Assembly (NCBI RefSeq): GCF_021044585.1
Contig: NZ_CP087998.1
Coordinates: 248,001-312,000 of the forward strand
Origin: Sulfurimonas sp. HSL-3221
Lineage (GTDB): Bacteria; Campylobacterota; Campylobacteria; Campylobacterales; Sulfurimonadaceae
Length of the DNA: 64,000 bases
Direction of reading: 5' to 3'
A program made the translations under genes and the position numbers. Below the pieces are notes generated by a model. The model did no database searches, was not told the DNA's origin, and saw only the letters and a program-made list of their open reading frames with translations. Positions 28,024 to 37,459 of the stretch are shown piece after piece (positions within the stretch are counted from its first letter, which is position 1; each line of letters starts with the position of its first letter).

Positions 28024-28428
28024 CTACCGAAATTGGGGGTTGTCGTCGATGACGCTGTGCAGGGTCTCCAGGAAGTGGGAGGGCGGTTTCCCTCCGACGA
28101 CCTGCTCAATGATCTCGTCTTTCTCGGCGTCGAGGAAGGTAAAAACGGGACTGGCGGTGACCCGGTATTTTGGGGGCAGGCTCTCATGGTCGTTCCAGAT
28201 ATCGGCGGCGATGAAGTGGGCTTCGATGTATGCGGCGACCTCCGGGTCCGTGAAGACATCCTTTTGCATAAAGCTGCGGACTTTGCATCGGGGCCTTGTG
28301 AGGAAGAGCATCAGCGGTTTGTGGGCGAGTTTTGCGGCCCGTACCGCCTCAACGTACCCGGTGTACCAGACGATATTGGCGTGCAGGATGCCGTAAAACA
28401 GGAAAAGAGCCGGAAGTATCAGGCGCAT
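28024..28428 (-). CDS. Exported thioredoxin-like protein lacking CxxC
   Basis: The 134-aa protein has a signal sequence (about 1-17) and a thioredoxin fold like the SoxW/DUF255-type small thioredoxins: KPLMLFLTRPRCKVRSFM, then DVFTDPEVAAYIEAHFIAADIW, and a cis-proline in VTASPVFTFLD. The normal CxxC reads RPRC, so only the second cysteine remains. It cannot act as a standard disulfide reductase and may be a chaperone or bind a thiol partner. GGAGGAG precedes the ATG and TATAAT lies on the minus strand at 28452-28457, so it may have its own promoter after batD. Confidence 0.75.
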   Translation of the reverse strand: MRLILPALFLFYGILHANIVWYTGYVEAVRAAKLAHKPLMLFLTRPRCKVRSFMQKDVFTDPEVAAYIEAHFIAADIWNDHESLPPKYRVTASPVFTFLDAEKDEIIEQVVGGKPPSHFLETLHSVIDDNPQFR

Positions 28429-28492
28429 AAGGTCTCCTCCGAAAACACTCCATTATAGCAGAGCGCACGCCGGAAACCTGTACAAAATTGCG

Positions 28493-30055
28493 TCAGATTA
28501 AGGCGACATCCTCCCCGGTCTGACCGCCGAAATAGTCCGCCAGTGCTTTGCGGTCGACGGCATGGTCGGCGCCGCGGTAGAGGTTGGCCTCCAACTGGGC
28601 CAGGGCGTCGTCGATCGGTTTGGCGCTCCCCTTGAGCGGCAGCAGCAGTTCGAAGAGGGTGCGGTCGCTTTTGGCGGCTTTGACCCGTTTGACCATCGGG
28701 GGGAGTTCCCTCTTTTTCGGGAGACGGTCGCGGCCGCGCAGCAGCAGTAGCCAGAAGGACAGGACGCCCGCGGCCGCTCCGGCGGCGAAGATGCCCAGGG
28801 CTTCAAAGGGGCTGAAACGGCTGCCGTCCGGTACCGTAGGCGTCTGCACGGCCGCCGCTTTCGAGGGGGCGGCCGTTTCGACATGCGGGGCCGCCGCGGC
28901 TGCCGGTACCGGTGCCGCGCCCTTGACTTTGATAAAGAAAGGCGGGGTCTGCAGGGTCGCCGGTTGCGCGGTTTTGGCATCAAAATAGCGGAAGGATTGC
29001 GGCGTGACGGTGAGGTCGCGGTCCGGGATAATGGCGATGGTCTGGTCAAAGGTGCCGAAGTATTTGCCGTCTTGAAGCGTGCTGGTCGTTTTCGGGTCGT
29101 TGGCGTAGACGATGGCGTGGGCGAAGTGCGGGTCGAATTTGGGGATGTCCTCGACGTTGCCGTTGCCTTCGATATGGATGTGGAGGTTGACCGGCTTGTT
29201 GGCGTCCACGGACGCTTTATCAATGTCGGCGTGCATCGTGAAACGGCCGTAGACCTCCAGCCCCTGCGGCAAAGCGGTGACATGCAGGGTCTCCTGTTCG
29301 GAGTAGACTTTGCGGTACTGCATCCGCGCCGCGCCGAAGAAGGGGTCGTTGAAGAAGGGATCGCCGCTCATGCCGCCGCGGCCGGTGCTGACCTTGGTGC
29401 CGATCTGGGCGAAAATGGCGGGGATTTCGAGGTCCCCGCTCTGCTGCGGAAAGAGCAGGTAGCGGTAGGACTGGGTGATGTACCCTTCGCTGTCGGCGGA
29501 ACGTTCGGCCTGGGTGTTGATGCGTTTGATCCAGAAGTGCTCAAGGGTCGGTTCGCTGATGCGGATGTCGTCGATGCGCTCCCCGGGCAGGTATTTGAAG
29601 ACCAGGTCGAGTTCGACCGGCTCGCCGACATAGGCATCCTCTTTGGAGAGGTGCAACAGCATCTGCACGGGCGCTCCCTTCGCTGCTGCCTGGGGAGCGA
29701 CAACCTTGACATGCAGGGGGAGGGTGTGTTCGACCGTGCCGTCAACGGTGATGTCGAGGGCGGGGATGGCAGTGTCCTCCGTCGGGGTAAAGACGAGCCG
29801 CTGTTCGACGGCGCGCGTTGTTCGGCCGTTCACGATGGAGATGTTGCGGCTCGTGCCGCGGCTCTGGATGGGGTAGCCTGCGATCTCCGTCAGCGCCGGG
29901 AAGCGGATATCGTCGCCGGTGGCGCTGAGTGTCAGGGTGACCGGGTCGCCGCGGGTGACGGCGGGGTTGTCGACGGTGGCGGTCACCGCCGCGAAAAGCG
30001 GCAGCCCTACAAGCAACAGTGCCAGGATCTTACCAAGGGGTCGTTTCGTCATCAT
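28493..30055 (-). CDS. batD: BatD-like protein (BatD/BAM family)
   Basis: The 520-aa protein has a signal peptide (about 1-23), a large periplasmic beta-rich region typical of BatD (TATVDNPAVTRGDPVTLTLSA at the start; EPVELDLVFKYLPGERID in the middle), a proline/alanine-rich linker (about 375-410), one membrane helix (about 418-440) and a cytoplasmic tail. BatD proteins belong to Bat/MoxR operons linked to aerotolerance and envelope stress. AAAGGAG lies six bases before the ATG, and it overlaps the TPR gene by 26 bases. The molecular role is not established. Confidence 0.85.
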   Translation of the reverse strand: MMTKRPLGKILALLLVGLPLFAAVTATVDNPAVTRGDPVTLTLSATGDDIRFPALTEIAGYPIQSRGTSRNISIVNGRTTRAVEQRLVFTPTEDTAIPALDITVDGTVEHTLPLHVKVVAPQAAAKGAPVQMLLHLSKEDAYVGEPVELDLVFKYLPGERIDDIRISEPTLEHFWIKRINTQAERSADSEGYITQSYRYLLFPQQSGDLEIPAIFAQIGTKVSTGRGGMSGDPFFNDPFFGAARMQYRKVYSEQETLHVTALPQGLEVYGRFTMHADIDKASVDANKPVNLHIHIEGNGNVEDIPKFDPHFAHAIVYANDPKTTSTLQDGKYFGTFDQTIAIIPDRDLTVTPQSFRYFDAKTAQPATLQTPPFFIKVKGAAPVPAAAAAPHVETAAPSKAAAVQTPTVPDGSRFSPFEALGIFAAGAAAGVLSFWLLLLRGRDRLPKKRELPPMVKRVKAAKSDRTLFELLLPLKGSAKPIDDALAQLEANLYRGADHAVDRKALADYFGGQTGEDVALI

Positions 30056-30905
30056 GGGGTTCTCCTTTGCCCGATAGCGGGATCATCAGTGTTTTGATGC
30101 CGCGCTTGTCGAGCATCTGGTTGTATTTGCGCTCTTCCATATCGCTGATGGGGTCGGCCATGGCGGCCTGCTGTTTGTCTGTTTCGGGGCTTTCCGGTGC
30201 TTCTTCCGGCTGCCTGACAGCCTCTTGCTGTTGTTCGTCCTGCTGGCCGTTTTTCTGCTGTGCCTCTTGTTGTTGCTTCTCGCGTTCTCCGTCCGCTTGT
30301 TTCTCCTGCTCCTCCTGCTTCTGTTCGCCCTTCTCCTGTTGCCGGTCTTCTTTTTGCTGCTGATCTTCACCCTTTGAGGCGTCGTCCTGGCTCTTTTGGT
30401 CCTTGTTCTCTTGATCACCCTGTTGCTTCTGCTTGTTTTGCTGCTGATCATTCTGCTTGGATTGGTTCTGGTCGTTTGACTGGTTCTGTTTGTCCTCTTT
30501 TTGCTGCTCCTGCTCTTTCTGTTTTTTCAGGAGATCGAGGTTGTACTGCGTATCGTCGTCTTTGCCGAGTTTCAGCGCCTCCTCGTAGGCCTTGATCGCT
30601 TCATCGGTTTTGCCGAGGTTCGCGAGGCTGTTCCCGAGGTTGTGCAGCGCTTTTTGTTTGAGCTCTGGAGCATGGATCTGCGCGAAAACGCCGGCGGCCT
30701 CTTTGTAGTGCTGCTGCTTGTAAAGGGCGTCGCCGTAGTTGAAGCGCGCGGCATCGTTCTTCTCCTGCAGCGCGCCGTACCCCTGGGCGGCCGCGGCGTA
30801 ATCGCCTCCCTTGTAGGCCGATGCGGCGTTGGAGAGGGTATGGAAATCCGTCACCCCGGCATGGAGCACTCCCGCGGCAAGGCAGGGCAGAAGGTATCTA
30901 AGCAT
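30030..30905 (-). CDS. TPR protein with Gln/Lys/Glu-rich tail (BatC/BatE-like)
   Basis: The 291-aa protein has a signal peptide (about 1-15), about three TPR units (about 22-130; LGNSLANLGKTDEAIKAYEEALKLG is a clear one) and then a long low-complexity stretch (about 133-245) made almost only of Q, K, E, D and N, followed by a short folded-looking end. This layout matches the TPR component of Bat operons. The tail is probably disordered and may be prone to repeat-length change, though no exact tandem DNA repeat is seen. It overlaps batB by eight bases and batD by 26. Confidence 0.8.
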   Translation of the reverse strand: MLRYLLPCLAAGVLHAGVTDFHTLSNAASAYKGGDYAAAAQGYGALQEKNDAARFNYGDALYKQQHYKEAAGVFAQIHAPELKQKALHNLGNSLANLGKTDEAIKAYEEALKLGKDDDTQYNLDLLKKQKEQEQQKEDKQNQSNDQNQSKQNDQQQNKQKQQGDQENKDQKSQDDASKGEDQQQKEDRQQEKGEQKQEEQEKQADGEREKQQQEAQQKNGQQDEQQQEAVRQPEEAPESPETDKQQAAMADPISDMEERKYNQMLDKRGIKTLMIPLSGKGEPHDDETTPW

Positions 30906-31869
30906 GGCGTCTCCTTCGCTGCGGCAGGGAGTAGAGGGCCATCAGCAGCAGGAGAACGCCGCCGCCTAGCGGCCAGACGAAGAGTTCCTGAAGATCGCGG
31001 ATGACGTCGTTCTTTTCCCTGCGCGGTGTGAAGCGGGACTTCAGCGCATCGGCAAGGGCTTTGATGTCGTTGTGTTTGAGGGAGTAGGGCAAATAGGCGC
31101 CGCCGCTTTGCAGGGCGAGGGCTTTGACGTCGTCGTTGCGGCGGACGACGACGATGTCGCCGTGCTTGTCCGTCATGGCCCCCTGGCCGGTCGGGATGAC
31201 CCCGCCCTTCTCCGTGCCGATATTGTAGAGGAAGACGACGATGTTGTGGGCTTTGGCGTATGCGATCTCTTTGTCGAAATCGCTGCCGTCTCCGCCGTCG
31301 GTAAAGAGCAGCAGCGCTTTTTTGTTGCTCCCCTCCAGGAGGGTGTCGGTCTGCTGCAGGGCCTGGAGCAGGTCGGTGCCGCGCAGGCTGATGGAGTCGG
31401 TATTCATGTTCGATACGAGGTAGCGCAGGGTCGCAAAATCCTCGGTCAGCGGCGAGACCATGAAGGCCCGGGCGCTGAACCCGATCACCCCGATACGGGT
31501 GCCGTTGACATCCCCGAGCAGGGCATCGAATTTCCGCTTCGCCAGGGCGAGACGGCTGGGGTAGACGTCGTTGGCGAACATGGAGCGGGAGAGGTCGAAC
31601 CCGACGATGAGGTCGATCGTACTGCTCTGGACCTTGATCTCGCCGTTGTCAATGACCGGCCGGGCGAGGGCGACGATAAAGAGGGCTGCCGCGGCGAGCA
31701 GCAGGGCGCTGCGCAGCCACTGCGGCACGATGGAGGTGCGCTGCAGCAGCAGTTTCAGCACCTCCGGGGCAAAGGTGTTCCGGGCCGCTTTGCGCGGTGC
31801 AAACAGCAGCAGCGCGAGCGGGACGAGGACGATCAGCAAGAAAAGCAGGTGCGGCTGTTCAAAGTGCAT
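30898..31869 (-). CDS. batB: BatB-like VWA-domain membrane protein
   Basis: The 323-aa protein has N-terminal membrane helices (about 7-24 and 55-75), a von Willebrand factor A domain with an intact metal-binding MIDAS motif (GFDLSRSMFAND; later RGTDLLQAL and LLLFTDGGDG), and a C-terminal membrane helix (about 290-310). VWA proteins of this operon work with MoxR ATPases, probably as an inner-membrane complex. The ATG at 31869 has GGAGAGG just upstream; the longer frame to 32028 overlaps batA in the wrong frame and is rejected. Confidence 0.88.
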   Translation of the reverse strand: MHFEQPHLLFLLIVLVPLALLLFAPRKAARNTFAPEVLKLLLQRTSIVPQWLRSALLLAAAALFIVALARPVIDNGEIKVQSSTIDLIVGFDLSRSMFANDVYPSRLALAKRKFDALLGDVNGTRIGVIGFSARAFMVSPLTEDFATLRYLVSNMNTDSISLRGTDLLQALQQTDTLLEGSNKKALLLFTDGGDGSDFDKEIAYAKAHNIVVFLYNIGTEKGGVIPTGQGAMTDKHGDIVVVRRNDDVKALALQSGGAYLPYSLKHNDIKALADALKSRFTPRREKNDVIRDLQELFVWPLGGGVLLLLMALYSLPQRRRRHA

Positions 31870-32755
31870 GGCCTCTCCTTCGCATGACGGCATAAAGCAC
31901 GAGCAGCAGCAGCGCCGCGCCGAGGGGGTACTGGAAGTAGTAGTGTTTCTTGACGTACTTGTCCGCCTTGATCTCGCTCTTCTCCAGGGTGTCGATCTCG
32001 TCGTAGATCCGCTTGAGCCGCTCGACACTGCCCGCCTCGTAGAATTTCCCGCCCGTCTCCCGGGCGATCTTTCGGAGTACCTCCGGATTGTAGTCCCCGC
32101 GGCCGCCGACGCCGATGACGTAGACTTTGATGCCGTGCTTGACGGCGCTCTGGATGGCGACGTCGAGGGGGACCTGGGAGGTGTTGTCGATCCCGTCGGT
32201 GAGCAAAATGGCGATCTTCTCCTTGGCGTCGGAGGATTTAAAGAGTTGGGTGCTCATAAAGAGCGCCTCGTAGAGCGCCGTGCGCTGCATGCCGGCGATG
32301 CCGACGTCGACCTTGGAGAGCAGCTGCCCCAGGCTCTGCTTGTCATAGGTCAGCGGCATGGCGACGTAGGCGAAGTCGGCGAAGAGGGTCAGGGCGAGCT
32401 TGTCATGGGCGCGCTTGTCGATGAAGTCGAGGACGATCTTTTTGACGATGCCGAATTTGTCCATCTGCCGCATGGAGCCGCTGGCGTCGAGGACGAGGGA
32501 GAGCTCGTACCCCTCGTCGTTGTTGACGACGACTTCATTCTGGCGGATCGGCGAGGCGAGGGCGAGGGCAAGCAGGGCGAAAACGAGGAGTTTGATCCCC
32601 CGGGTGAGCCAGCCGCTCCGGGCGGAGAGGGTGCGCAGCAGCGCCGTGTCGGGGAAGAGCATCTGCTGCGTTTTGGCCCGGCAGAGGGCCTCGCAGAGGA
32701 AAAAGAGGGCGATCAGTCCCAGCGCCCAGGGGTACTCCAGCGTCCACTCACCCAC
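31859..32755 (-). CDS. batA: BatA-like VWA-domain membrane protein
   Basis: The 298-aa protein has two N-terminal membrane helices, a VWA domain with an intact MIDAS motif (LVLDASGSMRQ; later MQRTALYEAL and ILLTDGIDNTS) and a C-terminal membrane helix (about 268-288), the usual BatA layout. It begins at GTG 32755, with GGAGG about seven bases upstream, and its start lies within the end of the DUF4381-like gene (eight-base overlap). It overlaps batB by 11 bases. The longer frame from 32842 has no support. Confidence 0.87.
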   Translation of the reverse strand: MGEWTLEYPWALGLIALFFLCEALCRAKTQQMLFPDTALLRTLSARSGWLTRGIKLLVFALLALALASPIRQNEVVVNNDEGYELSLVLDASGSMRQMDKFGIVKKIVLDFIDKRAHDKLALTLFADFAYVAMPLTYDKQSLGQLLSKVDVGIAGMQRTALYEALFMSTQLFKSSDAKEKIAILLTDGIDNTSQVPLDVAIQSAVKHGIKVYVIGVGGRGDYNPEVLRKIARETGGKFYEAGSVERLKRIYDEIDTLEKSEIKADKYVKKHYYFQYPLGAALLLLVLYAVMRRRGHAL

Positions 32756-33140
32756 GGCGCGCCTCCTTGATGAAATCGTGCAGCTTCGTCTCGAGCGCGG
32801 CGTCCAGGGGGGGAACGCTTTTTTGGTACTTGTAGGGTTCAAGCTCCGAGAGCAGCGCCCGGAAGGTCGGCATCGTCTCCGGTGTCGCCACGAAGTGCCC
32901 CAGCAGGCTGAAGTCGTAGACGGCGCTTTTCGTGTCGCTGAAATCCAGCGCCTGCAGCCGTTTCAGCGCCTCGGAACGTTTGGGGTCTCCTCCTTTGCGG
33001 CGCTGTTTGAGCAGCCAGAAGAGCAGGAGAGCCGTCAGGAGGATGCCGGCCGCGACAAGGGCAGTGAGCAGCCAGAGCGAGTGGTCGGGGACGGCGACAA
33101 TGGGCTTGATGTCTTTGAGCGGGAGGGTCTGTCCTGGCAT
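32748..33140 (-). CDS. DUF4381-like single-pass membrane protein
   Basis: The 130-aa protein has a short periplasmic N-terminus (LPLKDIKPIVAVPDHSLWLL), one membrane helix (about 22-44) and a helical cytoplasmic part (about 50-130), the layout of DUF4381 proteins, which occur between the DUF58 and VWA genes of MoxR operons. Its position here, with 3 bases to the DUF58 gene and an overlap with batA, agrees. It may tether the DUF58 and VWA proteins to the membrane; that is inference. Confidence 0.7.
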   Translation of the reverse strand: MPGQTLPLKDIKPIVAVPDHSLWLLTALVAAGILLTALLLFWLLKQRRKGGDPKRSEALKRLQALDFSDTKSAVYDFSLLGHFVATPETMPTFRALLSELEPYKYQKSVPPLDAALETKLHDFIKEARRG

Positions 33141-33143
33141 CGC

Positions 33144-33983
33144 CTACCTCCTGAACAGCGCGGAGAGCTTCACGAAGGGCTCTTCGTCGGTGTAGAGTTT
33201 CGTTGCGGTGATGCGGTGGGAGGCGAGGTGCTCGACGAGGGCCTTGTCCCGCGCCTCCAGGGCATCACGGTAGCGTGCGGCGAGGGCGGGGGAGAGTTCC
33301 AGGGTCGTGCCCGCCATGCTCTGGGCGTCGAGCAGGCCGATCTCGCCGGAGAGCGCGGGGTTCTCCTCGAAGCGATCGCGAACGATGATGGCGTAGACCT
33401 CGTGGCGGGCGAGCAGTGAGAGGTCGATGTCGTCGCCGTAGAAGTCGCCGATCAGGAAGATGAGCGAACGCTGGCGGACGCGGCCGTTGAGGTGGTCGAC
33501 GAGCGCGGCAAAATCGACGCGCTTGCCCAGCGGGTCGCGGCCCAGTACCTCGGGGACGGTGACATGCAGGGAGCCCAGGGCGCGGGTCGGCGGCAGGAAG
33601 AACTCCTCTTTGTCGCTGAAGACAAGGGTGGAGACGCGGTCGTCGTTTTTCAGCGCGGAGTAGGAGATGAGTGAGAGGGCTTCGGCCATCACCTCCTGCT
33701 TGAAACGCTGCGAGCCGAAAAAGATGCTGCCGCTCTCCAAGAAGACGCAGACGATGTTGAGTTCGCGCTCCTCGTTGAAGACGTTGACGAAGGGGCGCTG
33801 CTCCCTTGCCGTCACCTTCCAGTTGAGGGTCCGCACGTCATCGCCGATGGTGTACTCTTTAAGTTCGGCGAAGTCCAGCCCGTTGCCCGCGAAGATGCTG
33901 GGGTTGCCCCCGGCGTTGCTGCCGAAGATGTTGCGGCGGGTACGGATCAGGATCTCTTCGCTCTTGTGCGCCAGCACTCTCAC
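33144..33983 (-). CDS. DUF58 protein of the MoxR/Bat operon
   Basis: The 279-aa protein has the DUF58 signature GGNPSIFAGNGLDFAELKEY and DDVRTLNWKVTARE (about 28-65), followed by a VWA-like fold (NIVCVFLESGSIFF, LIFLIGDFYGD) without a complete MIDAS set. The family accompanies MoxR ATPases almost everywhere but has no fixed biochemical role. Two GTG starts are possible (33983 and 33977). AAGG is seven bases before the second and only one before the first, so the true start may be two codons inside. It lies 3 bases from the moxR stop. Confidence 0.85.
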   Translation of the reverse strand: MRVLAHKSEEILIRTRRNIFGSNAGGNPSIFAGNGLDFAELKEYTIGDDVRTLNWKVTAREQRPFVNVFNEERELNIVCVFLESGSIFFGSQRFKQEVMAEALSLISYSALKNDDRVSTLVFSDKEEFFLPPTRALGSLHVTVPEVLGRDPLGKRVDFAALVDHLNGRVRQRSLIFLIGDFYGDDIDLSLLARHEVYAIIVRDRFEENPALSGEIGLLDAQSMAGTTLELSPALAARYRDALEARDKALVEHLASHRITATKLYTDEEPFVKLSALFRR

Positions 33984-33986
33984 GCC

Positions 33987-34934
33987 TTAGGGGAGCTTGA
34001 TCGTCTGCATGATCGTGCCGATGAGGTCGTCGGCGGTGACACCGGCGGCTTCGGCCCGGTAGTTCAGCACCATGCGGTGGCGCAGGACGCCCCGCACCGT
34101 GTCGGCGACATCAAGGGGGGTGACGAAGTCGTTACCGCGCAGGTAGGCGCGGGCCTTGGCGGCCTTGTAGAGGTTGATGGAGGCCCGGGGGCTCGCACCG
34201 TATTCGAGGTATTGCGCGATCTCGCCGACCCCGTACTTCTCCGGCTCGCGGGTGGCGAAGATGATCTTCATCATATAGCGGGTGACGGCCTCGTCGACAT
34301 GAACGTTTTGCACTTCGTCGCGCATGGCGAGGATGTCGTCGGCACCGGCGACCTGCAATATAGCCCCGACGCTGCGGTTAGCGATGCGATCGACGATCTG
34401 CATCTCCTCCTCGAAGCTGTTGTAGTCGACGAGGACCTTGAGCATGAAACGGTCGAGCTGTGCCTCGGGGAGGCGGTAGGTCCCCTCCTGTTCGACGGGG
34501 TTCTGGGTCGCGAGGACGAGGAAGGGATCGCTCAGTTTGAAGGTCTCGTCGCCGATGGTGATCTGGTGCTCCTGCATCACCTCCAGCAGGGCCGACTGCA
34601 CCTTCGCCGGGGCGCGGTTGATCTCGTCGGCGAGGAGCAGGTGGGTAAAGGCGGGACCCATCTTGACCTTGAACGCGCCGTTGCGCTGGTCGTACATTTC
34701 GGTCCCGACGATGTCGCTGGGGAGCAGGTCGGGGGTGAACTGTACCCGTTTGAAATCCAGTCCCAGCGCCTTGGCCAGGGAGTTGATGGCCGTCGTCTTC
34801 GCCAGCCCCGGCACCCCCTCGACGAGAATGTGGCCGTCGGTGATGAGGCCGATCAGCAGCGCGTCGATGAGCGCCTCCTGTCCGACCATCACCTTGGCGA
34901 TTTCGGTCTTGATGGCGTGGATTTTCTCGTTCAT
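33987..34934 (-). CDS. MoxR-family AAA+ ATPase
   Basis: The 315-aa cytoplasmic ATPase has Walker A (VEGVPGLAKTT), Walker B (HLLLADEINRAPAKVQSALLEVMQE) and the sensor/arginine segments LATQNPVEQEGTYRLPEAQLDRF and YGASPRAS. MoxR proteins act as chaperone-like partners of VWA proteins, and this gene heads the operon moxR-DUF58-DUF4381-batA-batB-TPR-batD. The ATG at 34934 gives the family N-terminus; the frame to 34970 is less likely. The spacer upstream (34935-35063) probably holds the operon promoter, which I could not define. Confidence 0.93.
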   Translation of the reverse strand: MNEKIHAIKTEIAKVMVGQEALIDALLIGLITDGHILVEGVPGLAKTTAINSLAKALGLDFKRVQFTPDLLPSDIVGTEMYDQRNGAFKVKMGPAFTHLLLADEINRAPAKVQSALLEVMQEHQITIGDETFKLSDPFLVLATQNPVEQEGTYRLPEAQLDRFMLKVLVDYNSFEEEMQIVDRIANRSVGAILQVAGADDILAMRDEVQNVHVDEAVTRYMMKIIFATREPEKYGVGEIAQYLEYGASPRASINLYKAAKARAYLRGNDFVTPLDVADTVRGVLRHRMVLNYRAEAAGVTADDLIGTIMQTIKLP

Positions 34935-35063
34935 GTTTTCCCATCCTCGGATCGTGTGATACGCAATCATATTCGGACGGGGTAAATCGGGTGTAAATCC
35001 ATATATAACAATTGGTAAATCGTGGCAGCGGTGTTGCGCGGCGTAGCGCCCCTCCGCTGTTCG

Positions 35064-37358
35064 TCAGGCGATGAGGCTGCGTTTGCCGCTGTCGGCGAGA
35101 CTCAGCCAGGCGGGGAGCATCAGCAGATCGATGACGACGGCGATCACGAGGGCAGACGCCGTGACGATCCCGAAGTTGACGTTGGGGACGAAGTCGCTCA
35201 GCGCGAAGATCATAAAGGCCGCGCTGAGGATGAGGGTGGTAAAGACGATCGCTTTGCCCGCATAGTGGTAGACGTAGGCAAGCGCCGCTTCGAAGCTTTC
35301 GCCCTCACGCCGCGCTTCGCGGTATTTGACGAGGAAGTGGATGGTGTCGTCCACCGCGACGCCGATAATGATGGCTCCGGAGACCGCCACGCCGAGGTCG
35401 ATGGTGATCCCCAGCCACCCCATGACCCCGACGACGAGGGCGATGGGCAGCACGTTGGGGATGATAAAGAGGGGGATCATGCGGAGGTTCCTGAAGATCA
35501 GCATCATCATCAGGGAGACTGCCGCGATGGCGAGCAGGATTGATTCGACAAGGGTGTCCGTAACGTCGTGCTGCATATGCGCGAACATCTCCGTCTGACC
35601 GTTGACCTGGGCGCGGTAGGGGGTCTGCGCCCACCAATCCTCGACCCACTGCATCATCTCCAGGTCGAGGGAGGTGTCAACGATGTCCACGGACGCGGTA
35701 ACCCGCAGCTGCCGTTCGTCGACGTCCATGCGGTCGTTTATTTCCATTCCCTGGGGCAGGGAAAGGGAGTAGAGCAGCAGATACTGGGCGATCAGGTTGC
35801 GCCCGTCCGGTACGGTCGGGCTGCCGGTCATGACGTCGTTGAACTTTTCGACGACGTCGACGAGGGAGGTGGTGTGGCGCACCGCCGGATACTGCGCTTT
35901 GAACGCCTCGGTAAAGCGGGCGACGGTCCGCATGAATTCGGGCGATTTGATGCCGTCCTTCTCCCCCGAATCCACGACGATCTCGTAGGCCATCGGTCCG
36001 GTGAGGTTGCGCTGCACGAAGGTCACCGTCTCCCGGAAGGGGACGTGCTCTTTGAAGTAGCGCACCGTGTTCGAGTCGACCTTTACCCAGGCGATCCCGA
36101 TGCCGATCAGCGTAAAGAGCAGCAGGCTGCCAAGGAGGATACGACGGTCATGGCGTATGATGAAACGGGCGCTCCGCAGCGAGAGCGCGTCATGGCTTTC
36201 GGACTCCTCCTCTTCGCTCCGCGCCACTTTAGGGTTGAGGATCGCCAGCATGGCCGGGACGAAAAGGATCGTCAGCACAAAGGCGAGCAGCGCGGCGGTT
36301 GCCGTCGCGATGCCCAGAGTCTTGACGGGAATGACCTGGGAAACGGCCAGGGAAGCGAACCCGACGGCGGTTGTCAGCGAGGTCAGCAGGGTCGGCAGAA
36401 AGTTCTTCCGTACGCTGAAACGGATCGCGTCATGGTTGCCCATGCCCCGCCGCCGGCCGACGAGGTAGATCCAGAAGAGGTGCATCGCGTCGGCGATCCC
36501 GATGGCGACGACGAAGACGGGGAGATTGGCGGTGAAGTTGTTGAGCCGGTAGCCCAGCAGTACCTGCACCGCCAGGACGATGAGGAAGGTGAAGATGACG
36601 ACGGAGAGACTCAGCAGCATCCCCGAGGGGCGGCGGAAAATAAACCACAACAGGACCATCGCGATCAGCAGCACGAAGGGGGTGAAGGTCTTGACGTCGT
36701 GTTCGCCGAGGGTGATGAAGGCCATGTTGAGAATCGGGCCGCCGCCCAGGTGGAAGGTGTAGCCGCTGGCCGCCTCTTTGGCCACGATCGCTTCGCCCGC
36801 CGCCTTGAGCCGCGCCGAGACTTCGGGGTCGTCCCCGGCTTTGGGGGTGAGGCGCGCGGCGATCATCGTCGTTTTCATGTCGGCGCTGACGATCCGCCCC
36901 ACGATCATCTCCTCGCCCGCGGCGATGCGCGCCTTATCGGCCAGCTGTTCGGGGGATAGGGCGGCGGGGTCGTCGATGAAGTCCTCCACGATGACGTCGT
37001 CGGGATACGCCGGGTCGCTGTGTACGTACTGGTAATTGGTCAGCGAATCGACCCGGGCAATGTCCGTCGTCTGCCAGAGCGCCTCGGTGATCCGCTTGAC
37101 GACGCCCAGCGCTTTGGGGTTGAAAACGCCCTCATCGTCGCGGAACATGATAAGGAGGGCATCGTCGTTGCCGAAGACGGAACGGAAGGTGTCGTACTGC
37201 TTGAGGATCGGCGAGTCCTCGCCGAACCAGATGCGATAGCTTCCCTCGAACTGCAGGTAGCGCAGCTGCGAGGCCAGGGCCAGGGTGATGAGCGGGATCA
37301 GCAGCGCGGCCCACCAGCGGAAACGGATGATGCCGTCAACGAATCGGTCGATACTCAT
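35064..37358 (-). CDS. MMPL/HAE3-type RND permease
   Basis: The 764-aa inner-membrane protein has the RND layout in two halves: TM1, a large periplasmic loop (about 35-215), five clustered TMs (about 218-390), TM7, a second loop (about 430-590) and five more TMs (about 598-755). The GIADAMHLFWIY and GVAVDDTIHFLVKY segments are typical of MMPL/HpnN-type exporters. Members move lipids or hydrophobic compounds. Here it follows a beta-barrel gene and a LolA-like gene, so lipid export to the outer membrane is the best guess. AAGGA precedes the ATG. Confidence 0.85.
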   Translation of the reverse strand: MSIDRFVDGIIRFRWWAALLIPLITLALASQLRYLQFEGSYRIWFGEDSPILKQYDTFRSVFGNDDALLIMFRDDEGVFNPKALGVVKRITEALWQTTDIARVDSLTNYQYVHSDPAYPDDVIVEDFIDDPAALSPEQLADKARIAAGEEMIVGRIVSADMKTTMIAARLTPKAGDDPEVSARLKAAGEAIVAKEAASGYTFHLGGGPILNMAFITLGEHDVKTFTPFVLLIAMVLLWFIFRRPSGMLLSLSVVIFTFLIVLAVQVLLGYRLNNFTANLPVFVVAIGIADAMHLFWIYLVGRRRGMGNHDAIRFSVRKNFLPTLLTSLTTAVGFASLAVSQVIPVKTLGIATATAALLAFVLTILFVPAMLAILNPKVARSEEEESESHDALSLRSARFIIRHDRRILLGSLLLFTLIGIGIAWVKVDSNTVRYFKEHVPFRETVTFVQRNLTGPMAYEIVVDSGEKDGIKSPEFMRTVARFTEAFKAQYPAVRHTTSLVDVVEKFNDVMTGSPTVPDGRNLIAQYLLLYSLSLPQGMEINDRMDVDERQLRVTASVDIVDTSLDLEMMQWVEDWWAQTPYRAQVNGQTEMFAHMQHDVTDTLVESILLAIAAVSLMMMLIFRNLRMIPLFIIPNVLPIALVVGVMGWLGITIDLGVAVSGAIIIGVAVDDTIHFLVKYREARREGESFEAALAYVYHYAGKAIVFTTLILSAAFMIFALSDFVPNVNFGIVTASALVIAVVIDLLMLPAWLSLADSGKRSLIA

Positions 37359-37459
37359 AGAGCGTCCTTATGTCAGTTTACGAAAATGCCGAAAGCATTT
37401 TTGTGCTTTAGTGCCATAGCGGCAAGCGTAGATGGATGGGACTTTGTTCCAGACATCGT

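Noticed and set aside
35026-35059. A CAGCGG/CCGCTG hairpin just after the MMPL-type permease as a terminator
   Set aside because: Pairing is imperfect inside and there is no U tract on the minus strand.
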